Shown: piece by piece, positions 26,294 through 34,786 of the stretch
Layout of the letters: every line of letters starts with the position of its first letter
How positions within the stretch are numbered: position 1 is the first letter of the stretch
Assembly: GCA_035249305.1 (NCBI GenBank)
Contig: DATFGQ010000016.1
Location: forward strand, 1 to 64,000
DNA from: DASUNP01 sp035249305
GTDB taxonomy: Bacteria > Acidobacteriota > Blastocatellia > UBA7656
Direction of reading: 5' to 3'
Length of the DNA stretch: 64,000 nucleotides
Program-made: the position numbers and the translations under genes
The notes under the pieces: model-generated
The model's input: the letters and a program-made list of their open reading frames with translations, nothing else
Told to the model about the DNA's origin: nothing
Databases searched by the model: none

Positions 26294-27511
26294 TCAGTAG
26301 CGCGGCGCGCGGCTCGTGCTGAACGAGCGAGACGATGAGCGAAGCAAGCCTATCTCGCTCGTCAACCTTATCTGCTCTTCGCTGCGGCCGTCGGAAAAAC
26401 CAGCAACCCTCGATCGCTCTAGGCTGACTCCGTTGGCCCGCTCGATTGATGCGAGCAGCGCCTCTTCTTCAGGGCTGACGAGCGTGAGCGCTGCGCCGCA
26501 GCGGCCCGCGCGCGCGGTCCTCCCTACGCGGTGTATGTAGTCTTCGGCCGTCACGGGCACTTCGTAATTGACAACGAAAGCGATGTCATCCACGTCAATG
26601 CCTCGCGCCGCAACGTCGGTCGCGACGAGCACGCGCGTGGCGCCCGAGCGAAAGCTCGCCAGCGCCTTGTTGCGTTGCGACTGGTTGCGGTCCGAGTGAA
26701 GCGTGACCACGTCATGTTTGTTGGCGGCCAGGACGTGCGACACCCTGTCGGCCATGCGGCGCGTCTGCGCGAAGATCAAGAAAGTCTCTCCAGGGTGTTG
26801 CTTGAGCAAGGCCAGCAACAGCGGCAGCTTGGCGTGCGCAAGCACGGGGTAAGCTTTCTGGGTGAGCGTTGCGACGGTCGTCGCCGCCCGCGCGGCCTCG
26901 ACCCTTACGCCGCCGTCCATTATGTCGTGCGCCAGCCGCTCGACCGCCAGCGAGAGCGTCGCGGTGAATAACAGCGTCTGACGCCTGGCCGGAAGGTATC
27001 TCATTATCCGCCTGACCTGCGGCAGAAAGCCCATGTCAAGCATGCGGTCGGCCTCGTCGAGCACGAGCACCTCCACGCTTCTTAGTGAGACGGCGCCTCG
27101 CTCTATCAAATCGTTCAGGCGGCCGGGCGTCGCGATCAGGATGTCGACGCCGGTCTTGATCGCCTTCGTCTGCCCTGACACGCTCGCGCCGCCCACTACG
27201 GAGACGGTGCGGAGCCGGGCGACCTGGCCGAAGCTCTTGGCGTTCGCCTCTATTTGAGCGGCAAGCTCCCTGGTCGGGGCGAGGACGACCGCGCGCATAG
27301 CGCCGGGCCGCTTCAGCCGCTCTAGGATCGGGAGCAGAAAGGCGGCCGTCTTACCGGAGCCCGTCTCTGCCGTCGCTATCACGTTGCGCCCGGCGAGCGC
27401 ATGCGGTATGGCTTTCGCCTGTATTTCGGTTGGCTCTGTTATGCCGAGCCTCGCAAGTCTGTCTACAAGCGGCCCACACAGGCCGAGCTTGTTGAAATCA
27501 TTTAAAGTCAC
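26294..27511 (-). CDS. DEAD-box ATP-dependent RNA helicase (RhlE/CsdA-like)
   Basis: The product has 405 residues. Motifs in order: the Q motif (GLCGPLVDRLARLGITEPTEIQ), Walker A AETGSGKTAA, PTRELA, TPGRL, DEAD at about 150, the FTATLS helicase motif, and in the second lobe VATDVAARGIDV and HRVGRTARAG. The C-terminal tail after the core is short (about 40 residues), as in RhlE. It unwinds RNA, for instance during ribosome assembly or cold shock. It lies between an RRM gene and infA on the same strand. Confidence 0.95.
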   Translation of the reverse strand: MTLNDFNKLGLCGPLVDRLARLGITEPTEIQAKAIPHALAGRNVIATAETGSGKTAAFLLPILERLKRPGAMRAVVLAPTRELAAQIEANAKSFGQVARLRTVSVVGGASVSGQTKAIKTGVDILIATPGRLNDLIERGAVSLRSVEVLVLDEADRMLDMGFLPQVRRIMRYLPARRQTLLFTATLSLAVERLAHDIMDGGVRVEAARAATTVATLTQKAYPVLAHAKLPLLLALLKQHPGETFLIFAQTRRMADRVSHVLAANKHDVVTLHSDRNQSQRNKALASFRSGATRVLVATDVAARGIDVDDIAFVVNYEVPVTAEDYIHRVGRTARAGRCGAALTLVSPEEEALLASIERANGVSLERSRVAGFSDGRSEEQIRLTSEIGLLRSSSRSFSTSRAPRY

Positions 27512-27629
27512 AAATCTCTCTTTTCGCGTTGCTCCACTGAACGGTGGCCGTATTCGCTGAAGCAGCGGCTAGTCGTAAAACATTTATTAAGGGGTGCAGG
27601 TTGAATGGGGCGCAGTCCTGTTTTTCTTC

Positions 27630-27677
27630 GACCGGATGGGATGAAGGAGCAAGACCTTTTCATCCCATCCGTCGGTC
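27630..27677 (-). terminator. Long hairpin after the RRM gene
   Basis: GACCGGATGGGATGAA (27630-27645) pairs with TTCATCCCATCCGTCGGTC (27659-27677) with one bulge or mismatch region, starting 11 bases after the stop of the minus-strand RRM gene. No T-run follows on that strand, so partial read-through into the helicase gene is possible. Confidence 0.65.
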
Positions 27678-27688
27678 CTTGACCGTGA

Positions 27689-28018
27689 TTAATAACGGTT
27701 CCCGTACCCGCCGCGGCCGCCGCGGCCGCCGCTGTTGCGCCCGCCGCCGAAGCCGCGATTGCCCGAGCGCTCTTCGCGCGGGCGCGCTTCGTTGACCGTA
27801 AGCGTGCGGCCGTTGATTTCCGTGCCATTGAACTGTGCAATGGCCTTATCAGCGTCATCCGCGCTCATCTCCACAAAGCCGAAGCCCTTGGAGCGACCGG
27901 TGTCGCGGTCCGTAATTATGCTAACCGATTCGACCTGACCTGCCTGTTCGAACAGGTTGGTGAGGTCGTTTTCCGTCGTCTGATACGACAGATTTCCAAC
28001 ATAGATTCTCTTACTCAT
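27689..28018 (-). CDS. RRM-type glycine-rich RNA-binding protein
   Basis: The product has 109 residues from the ATG after AGGAG; an open extension to 28120 has no ribosome site. Residues 1-80 are an RRM (RNP2 IYVGNL, RNP1 KGFGFVEM). The tail is Gly/Arg-rich (GFGGGRNSGGRGGRGGYGNR), as in cyanobacterial and acidobacterial Rbp proteins that are induced by cold. The neighbouring helicase gene on the same strand suggests a shared role in RNA remodelling. The 5' region to 28242 is long and unoccupied, which would suit a regulated leader. Confidence 0.95.
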   Translation of the reverse strand: MSKRIYVGNLSYQTTENDLTNLFEQAGQVESVSIITDRDTGRSKGFGFVEMSADDADKAIAQFNGTEINGRTLTVNEARPREERSGNRGFGGGRNSGGRGGRGGYGNRY

Positions 28019-28242
28019 ATTTCTCCTGAGATCAGTTAAGAGGAACTTCCGAAGCTCTGCGGGAAAGGGATTGAGAAAACTAAGATCAAACGCTCTCCTA
28101 ATAGCGGCGGGAACTCCCAATTCAAACTTACCAGCAGCACTCAGTCCGCCAGAACTAACGAGATCATGCTAGCAGATAAAGATTGAAAAGTCTATCACTT
28201 CTAGCAGATCGCTCCGCCCTTCGCGCACGGTCTTGCTCTAAT

Positions 28243-28758
28243 ATGCCTCTGATGCGAACTGCGACCTTGATCCTCGGCGCGGCCTTTTACCTGCTGACAT
28301 CTTCAAGCCCATTGCTGGCGCAGATTCAGATAGGGACCCTAAGAGGCGCCGTCACGGACTCTACGCCCGCGGCGCTGGCGGGCGCGGGCGTCGCGCTTGA
28401 GAACGCTGTCACGGGCTACCGCAGCGAAGCCACGACGGACGACCGAGGCGAATTTGTGTTCGACAACGTCCCCTTCGATACCTACGTCTTGCGCGTGCGG
28501 TCGAAAGGGTTTCGCGAGGTCGCCCAGGCGGTCCGCGCGAACCAGTTGCAGAGGCTGACCGCGACCACGCCCGGCTGGTTCGCGGAGGACAACGGGATTC
28601 TACACGTCCGAGGCGTAGACGACGGAATCCCCGTAATCGGCAGGCTTGACGGGCTGTCGGCCAGCGGCTTCGACACAGAGATGGCCCGTTCGATCAACGT
28701 GCTCACGGGGAACATACCCGCGGAGTTCGGCGGGAAGCTCAGGCTGACATTCCTCTAG
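28243..28758 (+). pseudogene. Truncated TonB-dependent receptor remnant
   Basis: A signal peptide (ATG at 28243 or 28252) leads into a carboxypeptidase-regulatory-like domain (TLRGAVTDSTPAALAGAGVA ... GEFVFDNVPFDTYVLRVR). It then jumps to plug-type sequence (TTPGWFAEDNGILHVRGVDD ... IPAEFGGKLRLTFL) and stops. Full acidobacterial receptors run to about 900-1100 residues. Here only about 172 remain. Short internal losses are apparent, for example between DDG and IPV where a longer segment containing VIDG is usual. No beta-barrel is encoded, so it cannot be a working receptor. Confidence 0.8.
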
Positions 28759-28796
28759 ACTCCTGTTCTTCTCAAAGAGCGTCAAAACGATTTCGC

Positions 28797-28826
28797 TTGA
28801 CTTGTCTACGACAACTGTAGTAAATA
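28797..28826 (+). promoter_or_regulatory. BlaI-type operator inside the blaI promoter
   Basis: The 16-bp dyad TACGACA-AC-TGTAGTA (28807-28822) matches the BlaI/MecI operator core TACA/TGTA with one imperfect pair. It sits directly after a TTGACT -35-like hexamer (28797-28802) and covers the expected -10 area (TAAATA at 28821-28826). A second TGTA follows at 28837-28840. The position implies autorepression by the BlaI-like protein encoded next. Confidence 0.7.
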
Positions 28827-28852
28827 TACCCTCAAATGTAGGAGGGTCGACA

Positions 28853-29290
28853 TTGGCCAAGGAAAAGAGCGTAAAGCTGACGAAGTTCGAGCTGGAGGTC
28901 ATGGACGCGCTGTGGGACGCCGGGAGCGCGTCGGTGAGGGAGATCCAGGAGCGGCTTCCCGAAAAGAAGCGCGTCGCCTATACGACCGTGCAGACGATCG
29001 TCTACCGGCTCGAAGAGAAGGGCGCGGTGCGGCGTTCAAAGAAGATTGGCAACGCGCACATCTTCGAGCCGCTGGTCACCAGAAAGTCCGTGCACCGCAG
29101 GCTCATCGACGAGCTGGTCGATCTATTAGGAGGCTCGACCCGGCCTTTGATGGCTCACCTGATCGAGTCGGGGCGGCTTACGCTTGACGGCGTGCGCGAG
29201 CTGGAGAGCGCGCTGGCGGCCATCGAGAGCGAGCCAGCCGCGCAGCCTCGCAAGCAGTCGCGGAAGGCAAAAAAGGGAGCAGGCAAGTGA
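28853..29290 (+). CDS. blaI: BlaI/MecI/CopY-family transcriptional repressor
   Basis: The product has 145 residues from a TTG preceded by TAGGAGGG; no ATG is available in the right place. The winged helix reads LTKFELEVMDALWDAGSASV, then RVAYTTVQTIVYRLEEKGAV. The C-terminal half is the dimer domain, followed by a Lys-rich tail (RKQSRKAKKGAGK). In known systems the repressor is cleaved or inactivated through the BlaR1-type protease. Here that gene overlaps the stop (TGATGA). An operator-like dyad lies upstream. Confidence 0.93.
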   Translation: MAKEKSVKLTKFELEVMDALWDAGSASVREIQERLPEKKRVAYTTVQTIVYRLEEKGAVRRSKKIGNAHIFEPLVTRKSVHRRLIDELVDLLGGSTRPLMAHLIESGRLTLDGVRELESALAAIESEPAAQPRKQSRKAKKGAGK

Positions 29291-31458
29291 TGAGCTTTCA
29301 CGAAATGCTGTACGACTGGTCTGCGTGGGGGTGGCCCAGGCTATTGAATCACCTCTGGCAGTCCACATTAATTCTGCTCGTCGCCCTGGCGTTCGCCTAC
29401 GCGTTCAAACGCGGCCCCGCACGCTTGCGCTACGTCGTGCTGCTGGTCGCCTCCGCCAAGTTCCTGTTGCCGTCCGCGCTCATTATTTTCATAGCGGGCC
29501 AGGCCGGGGTTGATTTCGATGTCGTGACGAGACAGGTTCGCGGCGACTGGCAGAGCGCGAAGATCGCTCAGCGCGTCGCCGAGCCTGTTGTTGAAACTGC
29601 GGAGATCGACGCCCTCGGCGTTGAGTTCGCCGACAATAATCCGACGACAAGACACGGCGAGTTGTATTGCGCGCTCACCTTTATCTGGTTTGTGGGTTGC
29701 CTAACTCTTTTAGTGACATGGCTGACGCGGCGCGCGCGGTTAGCTCGAAACATGCGCACGGGGACCGAGGTCACGGCGGGGAGCCTGTACGACGCAATGG
29801 ACGGCGTGCGCGCGAGGCTTAAAATCTCGCGACGGGTCAGGCTTTTGGTATCTCCGCAGGTGATCGTGCCGGGGGTCTGGCGCACCTGGAGGCCCGTCGT
29901 CGCGCTTCCCCAAAACGTCGCCTCGCACCTGAGCGAGGAAGAGGTTGAGGCAATGCTGATGCATGAGATGGTTCACGTGGCGAGGTGGGATAACCTCGCC
30001 AGCAATCTGAATATGCTTATCTGCTGCCTGCTCTGGTTTCACCCGTTGATGTGGCTAGTCGACAAGAGGCTGCTCGCCGAGCGCGAGGCCGCGTGCGACG
30101 AGAGGGTGATCGAGCTCGGCGCGTCGTCGAGCGTCTATGCCGCGAGCCTGTTAAAGGTATTTCGTTTTTCTATGGGCTGGAAAGTCGCCGGGCTATCTTC
30201 GGCAACCGGCTCTGACCTCGAACGCCGCGTTAAAATCATAATGTCTGGAAACGCGAATAGGAGCCCGCGCGCGAGCCGCCGCATGCTGATCGGCGCAGTT
30301 ACGACTCTATTATTCGCGCTTTCAATGTTGACAGGGATCGTCGGCCACAAGAGCACCTTTGAAGCGAGCGCCGCCGACATTAATTCGCAGACGCCCACCC
30401 CGAAAGCTGATACGAAGCTCCCGGAAGAAGTTGTCGCCAGGATGTTTCAAAGAGCCGATGAGGCGCCTCGCCTACCCGCCCGTTACGAGAACTCTGACGA
30501 CGCGCCGGTCGTAATCACAGACGCGACGGTCAAAGTCATTACATATAATGCGAGCGACGCGCGTTCGGGAAGCAATGAAACCTATGAGTTGATCACCGAG
30601 CCGCGCATAACCTTAGTTAATAACACGGACCGGCATATAACCGGATTGCGGTTGAGCTTCGACCTGAAGCCCGTCTCGTTTGACATAACGAGGCTCCGGG
30701 TATCCTTGCTGCCTCACAAAATGCGGACCTTGAGTGTTGCGCGGCGCATTTGGTCAAACATACTGTCGGCCGGGGGCGCAATGCCCCTGGTGGTGAGAGT
30801 CTCTGGCGTTCAATTCAAAGACGGCGGCACCTGGGGCAGTATGGACTCTAAGGATAGCAGGCAGGTTGATGCGCCGCGCGCGCCCGAAGCTGTGATAGAG
30901 CAACCGTCGCCGACTCCTAAACCAGAAGTCGCGCCTCCCTCCGAGGAGCCTTTGCCCGACGACGGAAGCGCGGAGTACGCACCCGCTCGTTTCAACAATC
31001 CTCCCGGCGCTCCGATCATTATCACGGAGGCGCGAACGAGGCTCGGCATACGCCCCGAAGATCGTAACACTGCCTACAGCTTCGCAGGCGGGTCGGGTGA
31101 GATAACTTACCTGCCTGTCTTGAAGCTTGAAAACACGACGGGCCAGCGGATAACCAGCATAAAACTGCGGTTCAAAGCTGAAAGAGAGTCGCACGCAGTT
31201 ACATTTGTCAGGGCGGTGATAGAGCCTCACAGTTCTTACACGTTCCGCAAGAACAGCAGCATGTCGGGCAGCTCCAGAGACATGCGCGTGCAAGTTCTCG
31301 GGGTCAGGTTTGAGGACGGGAGCGTGTGGGGCGCGCTCGACTCCACGATCAACGCGCGCGACGAGGTCGTGTCAATACCGCTATCGATCAGCCGGCCGGG
31401 GCCGGAATCTGACTACCAGCCGACCCCGCGCCCGCCCGCCCGCGACGGTCAAAAATGA
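29290..31458 (+). CDS. BlaR1/M56-like membrane protease with duplicated sensor domain
   Basis: The product has 722 residues from the ATG overlapping the blaI stop (a GTG one codon earlier is possible). The N-terminus has three transmembrane helices, then the M56 zinc site HEMVHVARWDN (about residues 225-235) and the downstream Glu in EREAACDERVIELG. A further helix lies near 340. Instead of a penicillin-binding domain, the outer part holds two repeats, each with a strand pair of the type ITEPRITLVNNTDRHITGL and a closing GVQFKDGGTW or GVRFEDGSVW, linked by a Pro-rich stretch. It likely senses a signal and relieves BlaI. The ligand is unknown. Confidence 0.85.
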   Translation: MSFHEMLYDWSAWGWPRLLNHLWQSTLILLVALAFAYAFKRGPARLRYVVLLVASAKFLLPSALIIFIAGQAGVDFDVVTRQVRGDWQSAKIAQRVAEPVVETAEIDALGVEFADNNPTTRHGELYCALTFIWFVGCLTLLVTWLTRRARLARNMRTGTEVTAGSLYDAMDGVRARLKISRRVRLLVSPQVIVPGVWRTWRPVVALPQNVASHLSEEEVEAMLMHEMVHVARWDNLASNLNMLICCLLWFHPLMWLVDKRLLAEREAACDERVIELGASSSVYAASLLKVFRFSMGWKVAGLSSATGSDLERRVKIIMSGNANRSPRASRRMLIGAVTTLLFALSMLTGIVGHKSTFEASAADINSQTPTPKADTKLPEEVVARMFQRADEAPRLPARYENSDDAPVVITDATVKVITYNASDARSGSNETYELITEPRITLVNNTDRHITGLRLSFDLKPVSFDITRLRVSLLPHKMRTLSVARRIWSNILSAGGAMPLVVRVSGVQFKDGGTWGSMDSKDSRQVDAPRAPEAVIEQPSPTPKPEVAPPSEEPLPDDGSAEYAPARFNNPPGAPIIITEARTRLGIRPEDRNTAYSFAGGSGEITYLPVLKLENTTGQRITSIKLRFKAERESHAVTFVRAVIEPHSSYTFRKNSSMSGSSRDMRVQVLGVRFEDGSVWGALDSTINARDEVVSIPLSISRPGPESDYQPTPRPPARDGQK

Positions 31459-31508
31459 CTTCCTAGAATGATCGCAAGTTCAAGCCTCGCGCGCGATCAT
31501 TCATAAGC

Positions 31509-31799
31509 ATGAAGCGATCGATTCTCTTAGCTCTCACCGCCCTGTTTAAAGAGGGAATATTGATTACAGGCGACCTTGGGGTATGGCCGGTCCCGCTGGT
31601 CGGCAACCCTCAATCGCACATCGGAGACTGGGCCGCGACGCTCGAAAAGCTGATCGCGCTCCGCCCATCTATAATCGTCCCAGGTCACGGCCCCGTCCTC
31701 AGAGACGATTCCTATTTGAAGCTCCTTGCAGAGATGTTCGCTCACATAAAGTCGCAGACCGAGGCGGCGGCATTCCGCGAAGCGACGGCGAAGCGATGA
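31509..31799 (+). pseudogene. Remnant of a secreted metallo-beta-lactamase-fold hydrolase
   Basis: A signal-type start MKRSILLALTAL is joined directly to FKEGILITGDLGVWPVPLVG, then ALRPSIIVPGHGPVLRDDSY, which are the last two metal-binding motifs (the Asp in GDL and the His in PGHG) of an MBL-fold enzyme. The first HxHxDH motif and about 200 residues are missing. The 96-residue product keeps its frame but cannot form the active site. A deletion is the simplest reading. Confidence 0.75.
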
Positions 31800-31838
31800 C
31801 GGCGCTCTCTTATAGCGGCTTGCGATTGTATGCGACCG

Positions 31839-31935
31839 CTCTTTCGGAGTGCGGTGACTTGTCACCGCTTTTGCGTTAGCCATTACGGCTTCCCCTAACT
31901 CGAAAGCGCCGCGGGGTCTGCGCACTCCGAAAGAG
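31839..31935. repeat. Nested inverted repeats between convergent genes
   Basis: CTCTTTCGGAGTGCG at 31839-31853 recurs inverted at 31921-31935, inside the end of the P450 coding region. Nested within is the perfect hairpin GCGGTGAC-TT-GTCACCGC (31851-31868) followed by TTTT. It may end transcription from both sides. The right arm supplies the last residues of the P450 tail. Confidence 0.65.
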
Positions 31936-33304
31936 GCGCTGCTTTTCCGGCAGCGAGCGTCTCTCTCTTCTCCACAACCATCCTGACCCCTTGCTTAGGC
32001 CGCAGCGTGAAGACGGGCCAGGGTTCTATCTTGTGCCCTTCGACTAAACGCATGCGGAACCTCTGCGCGATTGTCGCGAGCACGAGAACGGCTTCCATAG
32101 TGGCAAACGAGTTGCCGATGCAGGCGCGAGGCCCGCCGCTGAATGGGAAGTAAGCGTACTTGGGAAGCTGCTTTATCTTCTCGTCCAGCCATCGCTCGGG
32201 GCGGAACTCTTCGGGGTTTTCAAAGTACTGCGCGTCGCGATGCACGATCCACGGGAAGAAGAAGAGCTGTCTTCCTTTACGTATGTGATAGCCGCCGATC
32301 TCGCAATCTTCTCTGGCCTGTCGCCCGAAACCCCACGCGGGCGGGTAGAGGCGCATCGATTCTTTTATGACCGCGTTGGCGTACTTCAGCTCGGGCAGGT
32401 CTTCGTTTCGCGGCGGCCTTCCGCCCAATACCGATTCGAGCTCCGCCGAAAGCCGCGCGTCCGCGCCGGGGTTTTCGGAGAGCAAGTACCACGTCCACGA
32501 AAGGGCGAGGGCCGTAGTCTCGTGGCCCGCCATAAAAAGGGTCATCACTTCGTCGCGGAGCTGCTTGTCCGTCATGCGGCTCCCGTCGTCCTCATCCTGC
32601 GCGTCGAGCAGCATCGAAAGCAGGTCGCCGCGGTCTTCGCCCGATCGCCTGCGGTCGCGAATTATGCCGTAGATGTACTCGTCGAGGTCGCGGACCAGCT
32701 TGTGGAAGCGGCGGTTATCGGGCGTCGGGAGGAAGTTATGCGCGAGCCAGGTCGAGCGCTCCTGAAGCTCGAACATCTTTATAACATCGTCGCTGAGGTT
32801 GTACATAATCACGGCCTCGCGCCTGGTGTCTACGTTGAACAGCGCCTTGATGGCGATCTTCAACGTGAGGATCATCATCTCGCGGTGTATGTCGCGCGTC
32901 TCGGCCACCTTCCACGACTCCATCATGCGCTCGGCATAGGCCACCATCACGCGGCCATATTCGGCTATGCGGTTGCGGTGAAAGGCGGGCTGTGCGAGCC
33001 GCCGCTGGCGCAGCCAGAAATCGCCCTCGCTCGTCAAAAGCCCGTTGCCGAAGATCGCGCGGAAGAACGGGAAGCGAAAATCGACGGGTTTGATGAACGA
33101 ACGGTTCTTCGTCACGAGCACGTCTTCGATCTGCTCGGGGTTGTTGAAGATGTAGATAGGTATGTGAAAAAAGCGCAGGCGAGCCACGTCGCCATATTGA
33201 CGATGCACGTCCTCAAGGTAGGAGAGCGGGTTGGGGACGTACTCGGGCAGGTTGCCGCGTATGAGGTGCCCTCTCGGCCCAGGGGGGACAGTCGCGGTGG
33301 CCAT
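31895..33304 (-). CDS. Cytochrome P450
   Basis: The product has 469 residues, with an AAAGGAG site ahead of the ATG. The I-helix AGHETTALALSWTW, the ExxR motif in ESMRLYPP, and the haem loop FSGGPRACIGN with the thiolate Cys395 are all present. PPGPRGHLIRGNL at the start is the usual Pro-rich hinge without a membrane anchor. The overall form resembles bacterial CYP110/CYP102-like fatty-acid or terpene hydroxylases. The redox partner is not encoded nearby. The last dozen residues are encoded by a dispersed hairpin repeat. Confidence 0.95.
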   Translation of the reverse strand: MATATVPPGPRGHLIRGNLPEYVPNPLSYLEDVHRQYGDVARLRFFHIPIYIFNNPEQIEDVLVTKNRSFIKPVDFRFPFFRAIFGNGLLTSEGDFWLRQRRLAQPAFHRNRIAEYGRVMVAYAERMMESWKVAETRDIHREMMILTLKIAIKALFNVDTRREAVIMYNLSDDVIKMFELQERSTWLAHNFLPTPDNRRFHKLVRDLDEYIYGIIRDRRRSGEDRGDLLSMLLDAQDEDDGSRMTDKQLRDEVMTLFMAGHETTALALSWTWYLLSENPGADARLSAELESVLGGRPPRNEDLPELKYANAVIKESMRLYPPAWGFGRQAREDCEIGGYHIRKGRQLFFFPWIVHRDAQYFENPEEFRPERWLDEKIKQLPKYAYFPFSGGPRACIGNSFATMEAVLVLATIAQRFRMRLVEGHKIEPWPVFTLRPKQGVRMVVEKRETLAAGKAAPLSECADPAALSS

Positions 33305-33465
33305 TCAAGCTTCTCCTTTCGCGTTGTGCAGGGTTGTGTCGCCAGATAACGAAGTGCGGCTCAATTCTACCACCGGGCCGCGCCGAGCGCATGCGTTTCT
33401 TAATTGCAAAATCTCTCGCGGCGAATTAAAGTTGGCCTACCTCAAACGACGAAAGGCGACTTGCG

Positions 33466-34368
33466 ATGAAGCTACTCTTTTCGACCCTCAGTCTGTTCGC
33501 TGCGATTCTTATTTCCGGCTCGACCGCTCTCGCATCGGACCTGGACAAGCGCGTGGAGCACGGCTACGCCGACAGCAACGGCGTGAAGATCCACTACGCC
33601 AGCCTGGGCAAAGGCCCGCTCGTAGTGATGATCCACGGCTTCCCGGACTTCTGGTACTCGTGGCGCGACCAGATGGAGGCGCTCTCGGCCAACTATCAGG
33701 TGGTCGCGATAGACCAGCGCGGCTACAACCTGAGCGACAAGCCGAAGGGCGTCGAGAATTACGACCTGATGCTGCTGATAGGCGACGTGGCGGCGGTCGT
33801 CAAACACCTCGGCCGCGACAAGGCGATAGTGGTGGGGCACGACTGGGGCGGCATAGTCGCGTGGACGCTGGCGATGGCCCGGCCGGACATGGTTGAAAAG
33901 CTGATCATACTCAATCTGCCTCACCCGAAGGGGCTGCGCCGCGAGCTGGCCACGAACCCGCAGCAGCAGAAGAACAGCCAGTACGCCCGCAACTTTCAAA
34001 AAGAGGACGCGCACAAGATGTTGACCGCCGAGGGGCTGTCGGGCTGGGTCAAAGACGCGGAAGCCAAAAAGAGATACATAGAGGCGTTCAAAAGGTCGGA
34101 CTTCGAGGCGATGCTCAATTATTACAAGCGCAATTACCCGCGGGAGCCTTACACGGACGACCAGTCGCCCATGCCCAAGGTCAAAGCAAGCGTGCTTATG
34201 ATTCACGGGCTGAACGACCAGGCGCTTCTGGCCGGCGCGCTCAACAACACGTGGGAGTGGTTAGAGAAAGACCTGACGCTCGTAACGATCCCGGGCGCGG
34301 GCCACTTCGTCCAGCAGGACGCGTCAGAGATGGTGACGCGCACGATCAAGATGTGGCTCTCGCGGTGA
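33466..34368 (+). CDS. Secreted alpha/beta hydrolase, epoxide-hydrolase-like
   Basis: A 300-residue protein with a signal peptide ending near TALAS. Oxyanion motif MIHGFPDFWYSWR, nucleophile elbow VVGHDWGGIVAW with Asp as nucleophile, acid Asp in IHGLNDQAL and base His in PGAGHFVQQD. HGFP plus a GHDWGG nucleophile Asp indicate the epoxide hydrolase / haloalkane dehalogenase group. A cap-domain Tyr typical of epoxide hydrolases may be in the NYYKRNYP segment. It is divergent from the P450 gene. A chain of P450 epoxidation then hydrolysis is conceivable, but the hydrolase is exported. Confidence 0.88.
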   Translation: MKLLFSTLSLFAAILISGSTALASDLDKRVEHGYADSNGVKIHYASLGKGPLVVMIHGFPDFWYSWRDQMEALSANYQVVAIDQRGYNLSDKPKGVENYDLMLLIGDVAAVVKHLGRDKAIVVGHDWGGIVAWTLAMARPDMVEKLIILNLPHPKGLRRELATNPQQQKNSQYARNFQKEDAHKMLTAEGLSGWVKDAEAKKRYIEAFKRSDFEAMLNYYKRNYPREPYTDDQSPMPKVKASVLMIHGLNDQALLAGALNNTWEWLEKDLTLVTIPGAGHFVQQDASEMVTRTIKMWLSR

Positions 34369-34411
34369 GCGGCAAGAACCAAGTTTTAGGTGGTGCCTGA
34401 AAAGTATGATC

Positions 34412-34677
34412 AGAAGCCCTGAAAGGGCGCGATAGTTATACCGCCCTTTCAGGGCTTGTCATTACTATCAATCCGTTTCCAGGGGCGGTGCCCCTGGCTT
34501 TTGAATTCAGCCCTTTCAGGGCTTCTCGTTGTATGACGCATGACCCGGCGCGATGCGCCGGGCTATTGAATTACGCCTCTTCGAGGCTTTTAAGACCTCT
34601 TCTGATACAAGCTGCCTGTAGTAAAGAGTCCTAGACAGACTCAGGATACTAGCCCGTGGTGGCGCAACCACCGGCTA
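34412..34677. repeat. Dispersed palindromic repeat, family A, copy 2 (inverted)
   Basis: Hairpins in order: AGCCCTGAAAGGGCG / CGCCCTTTCAGGGCT (34415-34456), a CCAGGGGCGGTGCCCCTGG palindrome (34479-34497), AGCCCTTTCAGGGCT (34509), CCCGGCGCGATGCGCCGGG (34544-34562), GCCTCTTCGAGGC (34574-34587) and AGCCCGTGGT ... ACCACCGGCT (34651-34676). 34509-34591 is the reverse complement of the block at 25892-25972 with few changes. This fills most of the 34369-34786 gap; the remaining 110 bases before the next gene show nothing identifiable. Confidence 0.88.
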
Positions 34678-34786
34678 ATCATTTTCACTCTCCCGAAGCA
34701 TGGCCTTAGAGCATTAATATTGGTTCTGTGCTATTTTTAGAAGGGCTGCATCGGTATTCTAGAAATGAGGAAGAGCGTTAACAGCG

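Noticed and set aside
32240..33349. 369-codon open frame opposite the P450 gene
   Set aside because: Antisense shadow of a clear P450; no ribosome site, low-complexity composition without family motifs.
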